Assembly (NCBI RefSeq): GCF_040958095.1
Contig: NC_091216.1
Span: forward strand, 7,151,205 to 7,215,204
Source: Procambarus clarkii
Lineage: Eukaryota > Arthropoda > Malacostraca > Decapoda > Cambaridae
Length of the DNA: 64,000 nucleotides
Reading direction: 5' to 3'
The notes beneath the pieces are model-generated. The model was not told the DNA's origin, ran no database searches, and saw only the letters and a list, made by a program, of their open reading frames with translations. Within the stretch, counting starts at the first letter, position 1; every line of letters starts with the position of its first letter. The translations under genes were made by a program, and so were the position numbers. This document shows positions 36,519 to 46,950 of this stretch, piece after piece.

Positions 36519-37096
36519 TTACAAAAAAGGAGTTACATATGGGTTACAAAGATGGTTATCATAGGTTGTCGAGTTCCTCCAGCTCCTCAGATGGCGGGCA
36601 GGAACCCTGGATGCAGTGCGCATTTCCCCTCTGTATCGCCACACTGAGGCGCTGGAAAGAAAGCTTGCAGCTCTTGGGTCCCTTGTTGTTTCAATGAGCC
36701 TAGAACCCAGTTCCTTCAAAAAACTGGCAGCACTCTTACCCCAGGCGCCGAGTGTCTCAGAAGCAATGGGGACAAAATTGTAGTGGTGATCCAGTTCTCT
36801 ATACTTACGGGATTTGGCTGCTTCCCTGTGGGTGGCAGCGCTACCTGGTTGTGCAACACTGAGGTTAATGTAGGTGTTAGCCAGGGTTGATACGCACGTG
36901 TAGTCCCATACCAACTGCTTGCCATTCTTCCAGGGGTTCACTGTGATTCCATCCGGGCGACCAATAAGAGCATCAGAGTTACGGGGCGTTAGGAAACGGG
37001 GCTCTCTTTCAGCTGGGCATCCAGCTGTGGTGAGGCTCCTCTTGATGATGTCGTTAACATCATTGTGCCTCGAGTGCCATCCCCCTGTGCTTTGGC
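36519..37096 (-). pseudogene. Retroelement C-terminal domain with PDG...WDYT motif, fragment
   Basis: The open stretch reads from DALIGRPDGITVNPWKNG through LVWDYTCVSTLANTYI to KYRELDHHYNFVPIASETLG, FLKELGSRLIETT and QRLSVAIQRGNA in a second frame. I recognise this as the C-terminal domain that follows a reverse transcriptase in many metazoan retroelement ORFs. The PD...D.T spacing recalls a PD-(D/E)XK nuclease, which is inference. There is a frameshift near 36620 and the RT itself is absent. It runs into a Penelope fragment at about 37100. Confidence 0.6.
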
Positions 37097-37099
37097 AGA

Positions 37100-37305
37100 A
37101 GCGTTCTGCTTTGTGTCTGGAGAGTTTCTCATGAGTAGGCTGGCCGTTTTCCTGGTTTTAAAGTAAATCGTCAGTTGTATCTTCTGATTTTTGTCTGTAG
37201 GGATAACGTTTCTACTGACAATATCTTTCAGGACCCTTTCCTCCGTTTTATGGGCTGTGGAAAAAAAGGTCCTGTAAAATAGTCTAATAGGGGGTATAGG
37301 TGTTG

Positions 37306-37311
<6 letters not shown>
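37100..37311 (-). pseudogene. Family A Penelope ORF fragment
   Basis: On the minus strand it encodes the segment around ERVLKDIV.RNV.PTDKNQ, YYKTRKTASLLMRNSP and TKQNA seen in the copies at 33.4 and 39.6 kb. It ends directly in (TA)n. Confidence 0.8.

Positions 37312-37371
<60 letters not shown>
37311..37371. repeat. (TA)n microsatellite
   Basis: About 60 bp of TA at the left edge of the Tigger-like element. Confidence 0.95.
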
Positions 37372-38802
<1,431 letters not shown>

Positions 38803-38926
38803 ATTAAATATGACCGAAAAAGTATGATTAATAATTCTAACACGAATTTTCTCTATCTTTCTTACGTTTCTTTTCACTGTTGATAGTAATTCAAAGATCA
38901 ATTCTCCAAAATTCATTTTTATTTCT

Positions 38927-38981
38927 AGTCTGACGCGACACTTGAGCGTTTTTCGTAAAACTTATTACATTTTCAAAGACT
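38927..38981 (-). ncRNA. Hammerhead-like motif, family A, damaged copy
   Basis: Stem I, core UUGAAAA and stem II are as in the other family A copies, but the 5' strand of stem III has changed (GAAAAACGC), so this copy would not fold fully. Confidence 0.4.
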
Positions 38982-39229
38982 TTAGTTTACAAACACACAA
39001 CTGAAACTGAATAGAACTTACACATCTTCGAGTTTTTATCTACATTTGGGTGAGGTGGATGAGGTGAAAACAAACTTTCAACAATGGGTATTGAATGGGT
39101 ATTAAATTCCAACACAAGACAGAACACGAAACAATGGGTATTGAATGGGTATTAAATTCAAACACAAGATAGAACACGAAACAATGGGTATTGAATGGAA
39201 GTAATTGTAGAAAGTCTATTGGTCAATAT

Positions 39230-40536
39230 TTCTTGATGCTTCTATATTGGAGCGGAGTCTTGAAGTGGGTAGAATATAGTTGTGCATTAATTGGCTGTTG
39301 ATTGCTGGTGTTGACTTCTTGATGTGTAGTGCCTCGCAGACGTCAAGCCGCCTGCTATCGCTGTATCTATTGATGATTTCTGTGTTGTTTGCTAAGATTT
39401 CTCTGGTGATGGTTTATTTGTGGGAAGAGATTATATGTTCCTTAATGGAGCCCTGTTGCTTATGCATCGTTAAACGCCTGGAAAGAGTTGTTGTTGTCTT
39501 GCCTATATACTGGTTTTTTTGAGGCTTACAGTCCCCAAGAGGGCATTTGAAGGCATAGAGAACGTTGGTCTCTTTTAAAGCGTTCTGCTTTGTGTCTGGA
39601 GAGTTTCTCATGAGTAGGCTGGCCGTTTTCCTGGTTTTATAGTAAATCGTCAGTTGTATCTTCTGATTTTTGTCTGTAGGGACAACGTTTCTACTGACAA
39701 TATCTTTCAGGACCCTTTCCTCCGTTTTATGGGCTGTGGAAAAGAAGTTCCTGTAAAATGGTCTAATATGGGGTATAGGTGTTGTGTTAGTTGTCTCTTC
39801 AGAGGTTGCATGGCGTTTCACTTTCCTTCTTATGATGTCTTCCACGTTTCCTTTTGAGAAGCCGTTGTTGACTAGGACCTGCCTTACCCTACAGAGGTCT
39901 TCGTCGACTTGCTTCCATTCTGAGCTGTGGCTGAGGGCACGGTCGACATAGGCGTTAACAACACTCCTCTTGTACCTGTCCGGGCAGTCACTGTTGACAT
40001 TCAGGCACATTCCTATGTTTGTTTCCTTAGTGTAGACTGCAGTGTGGAAAACTCCGCACCTTTTCATGACTGTTACACCTAGAAAGGGCAGTTTCCCATC
40101 CTTCTCCATCTCGTAAGTGAAACGCAACACAGAATTCTGCTCAAATGCCTCCTTCAGCTCCTGCAGATGTCTGACATCAGGTACCTGTGTAAAAATGTCG
40201 TCAACATACCTGCAGTATTTGGCCGGATTCGAGTTCATGTCGACTAAGACTTTTTGCTCGATGGTACCCATGAAGAAGTTTGCAAACAGGACACCTAGGG
40301 GAGAACCCATGGCGACCCCATCTACTTGCTTATACATGTGTCCATCCGGGCTCAAGAAGGGTGCCTCTTTAGTACAAGCTTGGAGTAGTATCCTTAGACT
40401 GTTTTCTGATATGTCAAGAGGAGTACAGGCCGGATCACGGTACACTCTGTCGGCTATCATCCCGATTGTTTCATCCACAGGTACGTTGGTAAACAGAGAT
40501 TCTACGTCCAACGAGGCTCTTATCCTTTGCTCGAGG
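39230..40536 (-). pseudogene. Family A Penelope ORF (RT motif A to GIY-YIG)
   Basis: The frame contains SLDVESLFTNVPVDETIG (motif A), VDGVAMGSPLGVLFANF (motif B), YCRYVDDIFTQV (motif C), KLPFLGVTVMKR, the thumb region, KCPLGDCKP and QYIGKTTTTLSRRLTMH (GIY-YIG). It stops at about 39414 and continues in a shifted frame to the C-terminus. The N-terminal third is missing because of the inversion at 40536. Confidence 0.85.
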
Positions 40537-41025
40537 TTGGTCGTAGAATCTCTGTTTACCAACGTACCTGTGGATGAAACAATCGGGATTATAGCCGACA
40601 GAGTGTACCGTGATCCGGCCTGTACTCCTCTTGACATACCAGAAAACAGTCTAAGGAAACTACTCCAACCTTGTACTAAAGAGACACCCTTCTTGAGCCC
40701 GGATGGACACATGCATAAGCATGTGTCAAAAATGTAGGGGTCAAAATGTAGATAAAAACTCGAAGATGTGTAAGCTCTATTCAGTTTCAGTTGTGTGTTT
40801 GTAAACTAAAGTCTTTGAAAATGTAATAAGTTTTACGAAACGCGCTCAAGTGTCGCGTCAGACTAGAAATAAAAATGAATTTTGGAGAATTGATCTTTGA
40901 ATTACCATCAACAGTGAAAAGAAACGTAAGAAAGATAGAGAAAATTCGTGTTAGAATTATTAATCTTACTTTTTCGGTCATATTTAATAATATATGTCTA
41001 CAGGAAAGACTGCTACCAAAATATA

Positions 41026-41030
<5 letters not shown>
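40537..41030 (+). mobile_element. Penelope-like element, family A, inverted partial copy
   Basis: A plus-oriented RT piece (VESLFTNVPVDETIG to SPDGHMHKH, 40545-40725) is joined to a terminal repeat (40740-41030) containing the ORF start [20 protein letters not shown] at 40875. The middle and end of the ORF are deleted. It ends in (TA)n. Confidence 0.8.
40810..40864 (+). ncRNA. Hammerhead-like ribozyme motif, family A
   Basis: Stem I AGTCT 40810-40814 with AGACT 40860-40864; core UUGAAAA 40815-40821; one extra U; stem II GUAA 40823-40826 with UUAC 40833-40836; GAAA 40837-40840; stem III CGCG 40841-40844 with CGCG 40854-40857; cleavage triplet GUC ending at 40859. Compared with canonical CUGANGA the core has C3 to U and G8 to A. 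Hammerheads are known in Penelope-like terminal repeats. Confidence 0.55.

Positions 41031-41098
<68 letters not shown>
41031..41098. repeat. (TA)n microsatellite
   Basis: About 68 bp of TA between a Penelope terminal repeat and MITE copy 1. Confidence 0.95.
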
Positions 41099-41102
<4 letters not shown>

Positions 41103-41108
41103 ACATAT

Positions 41109-41494
41109 GTGATACCTAGTAGCCAGAACTCACTTCTCAGCCTACTATTCAAGGCCCGATTTGCCTAATAAGCCAAGTTTTCCTGAATTAATATATTTAC
41201 TATAATTTTTTTCTTATGAAATGATAAAGCTACCCTTTTCACTATGTATGAGGTCAATTTTTTTTTATTGGAGTTAAAATTAACGTAGATATATGACCGA
41301 ACCTAACCAACCCTACCTAACCTAACCTAGCCTATCTTTATAGGTTAGGTTAAGTTAGGTAGCCGAAAAAGTTAGGTTAGGTAAGGTTAGGTAGGTTAGG
41401 TAGTCGAAAAACAAATAATTCATGAAAACTTGGCTTATTAGGCAAATCGGGCCTTGTATAGTAGGCTGAGAAGTGCGTTCTGGCTACTAGGTAC

Positions 41495-41497
<3 letters not shown>
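41109..41497. mobile_element. 390-bp MITE with telomere-like core, copy 1
   Basis: Long inverted ends start near GTGATACCTAGTAGCCAG (left) and end CTGGCTACTAGGTACGAC (right); the pairing extends roughly 90 bp inward. The centre (41298-41405) holds runs of AACCT and TTAGG. It is flanked by TA in (TA)n tracts. It encodes no protein. Confidence 0.85.

Positions 41498-41570
<73 letters not shown>
41498..41570. repeat. (TA)n microsatellite
   Basis: About 72 bp of TA between MITE copy 1 and the 5' LTR. Confidence 0.95.
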
Positions 41571-41573
<3 letters not shown>

Positions 41574-42606
41574 TGTTACGAACCCGGATCCAGCGTCCGA
41601 GCACGGAGCAGTAACGACCACGCCATCTGTGGGTCAGCTCCCGAAACCCCCTCCAAAAGGAAGACGACACCTGATGAGGACGGCGAATACCGGCCACAAG
41701 GGCCAGTTTCCAGTCCTGTGCAGCTCACAACACAGCCGCTCCTGACCTCTGGTGAGGTGGTGCTCCGACGACAGCGCCATCTATGGAGTGGATACGTCAG
41801 GCGTTTGTGCCTGAGCCCGTAAGTGAGGTGTTTTAGTGTGTCCCAGGTATTGATGACGTGTCTGCTTACAGAGTCGACCTGGGACCCCTGTGATGGAAGT
41901 CGAGTCAGTCTACCCGAGGCAGCCAGTCTCCATACCTTGTACCTTGTTGCAGCCGTTGTGAAGTCGTCCCCCCCGGAAGAACACTGGTGTGTTAGCCTGC
42001 CAGTGGAGTGGTAGTAAAAGGATTACCCGGGACCGACTGTTGGAGACGATTATCCACTGGGGTATTGAGGACAGGAGGGTGATTTGTGATATCACACGAG
42101 ACTCCTGTCTAGGGTGTTTACCCTAATATCGTCCGTGGAGTGGCCTGACCAGCGTTGCGGGTCCGGAACCTGCCAGCAGACCGGCTGGATTTGTGGTTGA
42201 CGGCCTCCACGGCGGTGCCCCCAGTGGACCTGTGTTTTGGCTGACCTGTGGCCAGGGTAGGCTCGGCATTCCCAGAGGACACGTTGTGAGGCCACGAAGA
42301 AAGCACCGAAGACTCAGCACCTAGCTTCTGGATCCAGAGTCTTCAGCAGAAGACTATATTGTGAATAACCCCCTTGTATAGTGTTAATACCCCTCCCCCT
42401 GTGCACTCTTTGATTTTATATATTTAATTGGTGATGGTGATAATTATAATATTAAGTTCTTAACTTTCTTTCCCTACTCCCTTTAAGTTACTTGCGTCAC
42501 GGATCACATCCCTTGATAGCCACTACTGGCTTGGGAACGGATATATATATCTTCCTCTAACAACATCAGAGTTAGGACCCAGTTGCGTCCCGAGAGGGCC
42601 GTAACA
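41574..42606 (+). repeat. 5' LTR
   Basis: It begins TGTTACGAACCCGG and ends GGGCCGTAACA, with the short inverted termini TGTTACG/CGTAACA. The first 544 bp match the truncated 3' LTR at 45955-46498 with few differences. Confidence 0.92.
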
Positions 42607-42984
42607 TAATTGGCATCCCCAGCGGGATCCGTCCCCTTGTTAAGTATGTTTGACAGGGGTGGTGAAGTGGCGTAATCCCTGTATATAATTCCCCCTGTGT
42701 GACGATTGTGACGTTATACGTCCTGTGCGGTGCTCAAGAGTGACTAAGTGCAATATTGAGTAGTGCGGTGCTCAGTGATTCAGTGCAATATTGTAGAGCG
42801 AAGGGTTCGCTGTGATTAAGTGCGATATTGCGTAGTGCGGTGCCCGAAGTGATTACGTGCAATATTGGCAAGTGCAGTGTTTGGTGCGATAAAGTGCAAT
42901 ATTGACGTAGGACAGTGCTCGGTGCGTGAAGTGCTAACGTGAAAGCAGTGTGTTAAGTGCTAGTTGAGTGTTCCATCTGTGACA
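42607..42984 (+). promoter_or_regulatory. Leader with primer-binding site and degenerate repeats
   Basis: Two to four bases after the LTR, TTGGCATCCCCAGCGGGA (from 42610) fits a Gypsy primer-binding site; the tRNA was not identified. About 42740-42910 holds five diverged copies of an element around GTGCAATATTG, spaced 35-45 bp. Confidence 0.65.
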
Positions 42985-45900
42985 ATGGCAGAAAAAGCTA
43001 CCATCGATGATCTGGACGATGTTCAGGCTTTTCTGAACAGAGTGGACTGTCTTGCCAGATTAAAATATCTGAGCAAACCAGAGCTTGTACTAGTGAGCGC
43101 CTACCTGGAGATCAAGATCCGTGCCAGTGATTCCCGTGTGGAGATCTTGTCCAAGGTTCACCGGCACCTGAAGGCAGAAGAGAAACAGGAAGGCGAGACT
43201 CCTAGTACAAGGGAAGGTGAGGAAATAGCTTCCACAGAAAAGGAAGATAAGGGCAGTGACATTGACAGTGATGCAGGTGAGCTTAATATCAGCTTCCTAA
43301 CAGTCAAAATGCGTGCCCTAGAGATCAATCGCGAGATAGAGTGGAAGAAGTTAAAAATAGAACGAGAATTAAAAGATAAAGAAATGGCGATGAAAGATAA
43401 AGAATTGGCAATGAGGCGTCTAGAATTAGAACGAGAAAAAGAAAGAGAAGAACGAGAAAGAGAGAGAGAAGAGCGAGAAAGGGAAGAGAAACAGCGAGAG
43501 AGAGAAGAAAAAGAAAGACAGAGACAACATGAACTAGAAGTATTACGATTAGGCGCTGGTCAGAGACAAACTGGAGCAAGTATTTTCGATCCGGTAAGGA
43601 ATATCAAAATGGTCCCCAAATTCAATGAGAGGGAAGTTTCGAAGTTCTTTGCAGCCTTCGAGAAAGTCGCTGCCTCTTTGGAGTGGCCAAGGGAGAATTG
43701 GGCCATCATGATACAGTCAGTCTTGACTGGGAAGACCCAAATCGCCTACTCTACGTTATCCCTTGACGACTCCGGCGATTACGACAAGGTGAAGACGGTT
43801 GTGCTCGTGGCGTACCAATTGGTACCTGAGGCATACAGGCAGAAGTTCCGAAACCTGAAGACCTCAGAGCACACTTTCACCGAATTCGCCACCATCAAGG
43901 AGCGACTTTTTCAAGAATGGTGTGCCTCTCGGAAAGTGGAGACCAAGGAAGACCTTGAGCAGCTGATTCTGCTCGAGGACTTCAAGGAGTGTTTGTCTGG
44001 AGACCTCAAGACATACTTAGAAGAGCAGCAGGTGGAGACCTTGAGTGCAGCAGCCACAATGGCTGAGGAGTACATCCTGACTCATAGGCCGTCTGCTAAG
44101 TACGTCCCAAGGAATTACCAGCGCCGGTTTGACAGACCTCATGACAAAGAGGAAAGACCCGTCCTACAAAGTGCTAAGAAGACGCCCCCAAGTAGCCCTC
44201 GAAGAACAAGTCCGAAACACCGGAGCCCGAGGAGGAATGTGGTGTGCTGGACTTGCGGGCAGAAAGGGCATGTAGCTGCTAGGTGCCGAGGTAGAAGAGG
44301 TAGCAGCGCACGTAGGGAGGTGATGATGATGAGCTGTGTGATACCACCAGCAGGAAGCCAGTCGACGACGACGCAGGAAGGACCAAGTTTGTTTGCCCCT
44401 CACACTTCAAGCGGGTATGTAACGAGTGATCATACTGGTAGATCAGTTGTAGTGCTCAGAGATAGTGGAGCAGCCCAGTCCCTGATCGTGAAGAGCTCGT
44501 TACCCGAGGGAGTATGTGTGGACGGGAGACAACAGGTTGTCCTGGTTGGGTTTCCGAGAACGCAGTATATCGCCCCCTTAGTGCCGGTGCATCTCGACTC
44601 GCCTTACTTCAGTGGCACATGTGTGTTGGCAGTAGTCGATACCCTCCCTGTGGCTGGGATTGACGTGGTACTAGCCAACGACTTGGTGACAGATGGGAGC
44701 ATCAATCATCCCAAGATAGCGGACGAGTCAGCCAGGACAGTACGGTCAGAGGTGCCTACAGGCAATGGTAATGTCCAGGTAAAGACAGACCCGGATGTAA
44801 CTATGTTTAATTTGTCCTCTCGCCTACAGATTGAGAACGTTCTAGCAGTGTCTCCTGATTCTTCTCTCGATAAGGAACATGAGGTTACGATGGCAGAAGT
44901 ACCTGAGCTAGAAGAGAGGCCTTGTGTGCAGGCACCCACGGATACCAACGAGTCTGGAGCGAAGGCGGATGTGTGCTTGCAGTATGGCAAGTTACAGCGT
45001 GTATTGAACCAGCCAGAGATTCCCCAGACGTCAGAGGTATGTGAGGTGTGTTCAAAAGGTCTAGTGCCCTCTTCGGTCCAAGCCAAGCTAGTGGATATAG
45101 CCGGTTATGGACATGACAGGCTCAGGAAGCTTATCCCTCAGCTAACCAACTGTTTCTTCGCGATATTTTGTTTTGTGCTCGTATGTGTTCTCTTGTGTGG
45201 TCTCGGTAAGGATCAGTGGACGACCCGAAGGATGATGGCTCCCTTGAACATCGTGAAGAGATCCCAGGGATTAGAGACATGCACTGTTAGTGTTGCAGTC
45301 GAAGAATGGACCTGGAAGGTGATGGTTGATACAGGAGGTACGACATGTGATAATATGAGTGACTGTTTCCGACAGGTTGACACCCCCCGCGTGATAGCTG
45401 AGCCTCAATGCAGCGTTATGTGGAACGTTGGTCGACCTGACGATGGCAGAGCGAATGCCACCTGCGATGTACGAACAGCCCCGTTGGGACTAGGTGTGGA
45501 CCTAGTAGAGTATGCTGTAAGTACTGTTTTACCCGCTGTCGCTATCACTCTGAATTATCAGACCCCTGTATTCCAGGTTCCTGTCTCCCTGAAGGACCAT
45601 CGGACCGGCACCAGAAATGCCGTCTGTGGTCAGCCATCATCGGTGCCACGACATAGGGAAGTGTCGAGTCACCCCAGATCGTGTCTACACGGCTCCTTAC
45701 TCGAGAGGTGTGAGATGATGCCCCTGCTTGACATCGCAGTGGAGACGTGGAAGATTACGTCAGGCAGGTCATCGCCTGCCATTTTCAAGTTCCCTTTGTG
45801 CCAGGGTTTCTCAGTAGCAAAGTTCTGTGGACAAGACAGCCTCGCCATTCCAGTTCATAGAGTAAGTGAGTCCATTTGGAGTTGTGTCGCCGTACTAATT

Positions 45901-46377
45901 TGGTTTGTGTCTCTTTTTATAGAACCCCAAACCAAATTCTTTTTGGTGGGGAGGTGTTACGAACCCGGATCCAGCGTCCGAGCACGGAGCAGTAACGACC
46001 ACGCCATCTGTGGGTCAGCTCCCAAAACCCCCTCCAAAAGGACGACGACACCTGATGAGGACGGCGAATACCGGCCACAAGGACCAGTTTCCAGTCCTGT
46101 GCAGCTCACAACACAGCCGCTCCTGACCTCTGGTGAGGTGGTGCTCCGACGACAGCGCCATCTATGGAGTGGATACGTCAGGCGTTTGTGCCTGAGCCCG
46201 AAAGTGAGGTGTTTTAGTGTGTCCCAGGTATTGATAACGTGTCTGCTTACAGAGTCGACCTGGGACCCCTGTGATGGAAGTCGAGTCAGTCTACCCGAGG
46301 CAGCCAGTCTCCATACCTTGTACCTTGTTGCAGCCGTTGTGAAGTCGTCCCCCCGGAAGAACACTGTGGTGTGTTAG
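42985..46377 (+). CDS. Gag-protease polyprotein with unusual C-terminal extension
   Basis: The ATG at 42985 is the first in frame. Residues about 119-187 form a highly charged Glu/Arg coiled coil; about 202-370 is a SCAN-like Gag domain (AYQLVPEAYRQKFRNL); about 419-435 is a zinc knuckle (CWTCGQKGHVAARC); D493 lies in RDSGAAQSLI, a retropepsin motif with VVLANDLV downstream. After that, where RT should start, come about 600 residues I do not recognise: a hydrophobic segment at about 722-742 (FFAIFCFVLVCVLL), a second DTG-like motif near 782 (VMVDTGGTT), and another hydrophobic segment at about 966-980. The frame runs into the 3' LTR and stops at 46377. No RT motif is visible. Confidence 0.75.
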   Translation: MAEKATIDDLDDVQAFLNRVDCLARLKYLSKPELVLVSAYLEIKIRASDSRVEILSKVHRHLKAEEKQEGETPSTREGEEIASTEKEDKGSDIDSDAGELNISFLTVKMRALEINREIEWKKLKIERELKDKEMAMKDKELAMRRLELEREKEREEREREREEREREEKQREREEKERQRQHELEVLRLGAGQRQTGASIFDPVRNIKMVPKFNEREVSKFFAAFEKVAASLEWPRENWAIMIQSVLTGKTQIAYSTLSLDDSGDYDKVKTVVLVAYQLVPEAYRQKFRNLKTSEHTFTEFATIKERLFQEWCASRKVETKEDLEQLILLEDFKECLSGDLKTYLEEQQVETLSAAATMAEEYILTHRPSAKYVPRNYQRRFDRPHDKEERPVLQSAKKTPPSSPRRTSPKHRSPRRNVVCWTCGQKGHVAARCRGRRGSSARREVMMMSCVIPPAGSQSTTTQEGPSLFAPHTSSGYVTSDHTGRSVVVLRDSGAAQSLIVKSSLPEGVCVDGRQQVVLVGFPRTQYIAPLVPVHLDSPYFSGTCVLAVVDTLPVAGIDVVLANDLVTDGSINHPKIADESARTVRSEVPTGNGNVQVKTDPDVTMFNLSSRLQIENVLAVSPDSSLDKEHEVTMAEVPELEERPCVQAPTDTNESGAKADVCLQYGKLQRVLNQPEIPQTSEVCEVCSKGLVPSSVQAKLVDIAGYGHDRLRKLIPQLTNCFFAIFCFVLVCVLLCGLGKDQWTTRRMMAPLNIVKRSQGLETCTVSVAVEEWTWKVMVDTGGTTCDNMSDCFRQVDTPRVIAEPQCSVMWNVGRPDDGRANATCDVRTAPLGLGVDLVEYAVSTVLPAVAITLNYQTPVFQVPVSLKDHRTGTRNAVCGQPSSVPRHREVSSHPRSCLHGSLLERCEMMPLLDIAVETWKITSGRSSPAIFKFPLCQGFSVAKFCGQDSLAIPVHRVSESIWSCVAVLIWFVSLFIEPQTKFFLVGRCYEPGSSVRARSSNDHAICGSAPKTPSKRTTTPDEDGEYRPQGPVSSPVQLTTQPLLTSGEVVLRRQRHLWSGYVRRLCLSPKVRCFSVSQVLITCLLTESTWDPCDGSRVSLPEAASLHTLYLVAAVVKSSPRKNTVVC
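45941..45954 (+). promoter_or_regulatory. Polypurine tract
   Basis: TTTTGGTGGGGAGG directly precedes the 3' LTR start at 45955, the expected position for plus-strand priming. Confidence 0.75.
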
Positions 46378-46495
46378 CCTGCCAGTGGAGTGGCAGTAAA
46401 AGGATTACCCGGGACCGACTGTTGGAGACGATTATCCACTGGGGTATTGAGGACAGGAGGGTGATTTGTGATATCACACGAGACTCCTGTCTAGG

Positions 46496-46498
<3 letters not shown>
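45955..46498 (+). repeat. 3' LTR, truncated
   Basis: It matches 41574-42118 of the 5' LTR and then breaks off into (TA)n. The remaining half was not found in the window next to the element. Confidence 0.9.

Positions 46499-46567
<69 letters not shown>
46498..46567. repeat. (TA)n microsatellite
   Basis: About 70 bp of TA between the truncated 3' LTR and the Penelope family B terminal repeat. Confidence 0.95.
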
Positions 46568-46571
<4 letters not shown>

Positions 46572-46754
46572 TCATTGAATATGACCGCATATTCTGTATT
46601 TATTATTTTCTGGTTTAGGGCTTCTATCCCTCTAACTATTTTCTTAGCATCAGGGCTTAATTGGAATAGGAGTTCTCCAAAACTCATTTTCGTACTTTTA
46701 AGGTGAAGAAAAGAAGTGATTTACTATAGAGTGTATTACACTTATTTGTATAAT

Positions 46755-46797
46755 TTGCACGACGTTTCGAACCTCCATGGTTCATTCTCAAGTGAAC
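46755..46797 (-). ncRNA. Hammerhead-like motif, family B
   Basis: It has the same sequence as the plus copies (see 48706-48748): stem I GUUCAC/GUGCAA (partly paired), core UUGAGAA, stem II GAACC/GGUUC, GAAACGUC. Confidence 0.45.
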
Positions 46798-46950
46798 AGA
46801 TCTTACAATACTAGTTGATTTTATACCCGCATTAGGTCAGGTGATAATACAATGAAGGTGAAAAACATGGGGGGATACAGAAGGGATAAACATTGGGGCT
46901 GCAGAAGGCTTATTGGCCCATACGAGGCATCTCCTATCTAAACACAAAGA

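Larger units (their letters stand above)
41574..46498 (+). mobile_element. Gypsy-type LTR retrotransposon lacking pol, 3' LTR truncated
   Basis: 5' LTR (41574-42606), leader, one 1130-codon ORF, polypurine tract and truncated 3' LTR (45955-46498) are all present in order. The internal region has Gag and an aspartic protease but no RT, RNase H or integrase, so it would need enzymes in trans. The 3' LTR stops where (TA)n and a Penelope-like element begin. Confidence 0.88.

Noticed and set aside
40117..40530. Plus-strand coding for MKRNTEFCSNASF as part of a long frame
   Set aside because: Antisense of the minus-strand Penelope RT; only the part after about 40540 is real plus-strand Penelope coding.
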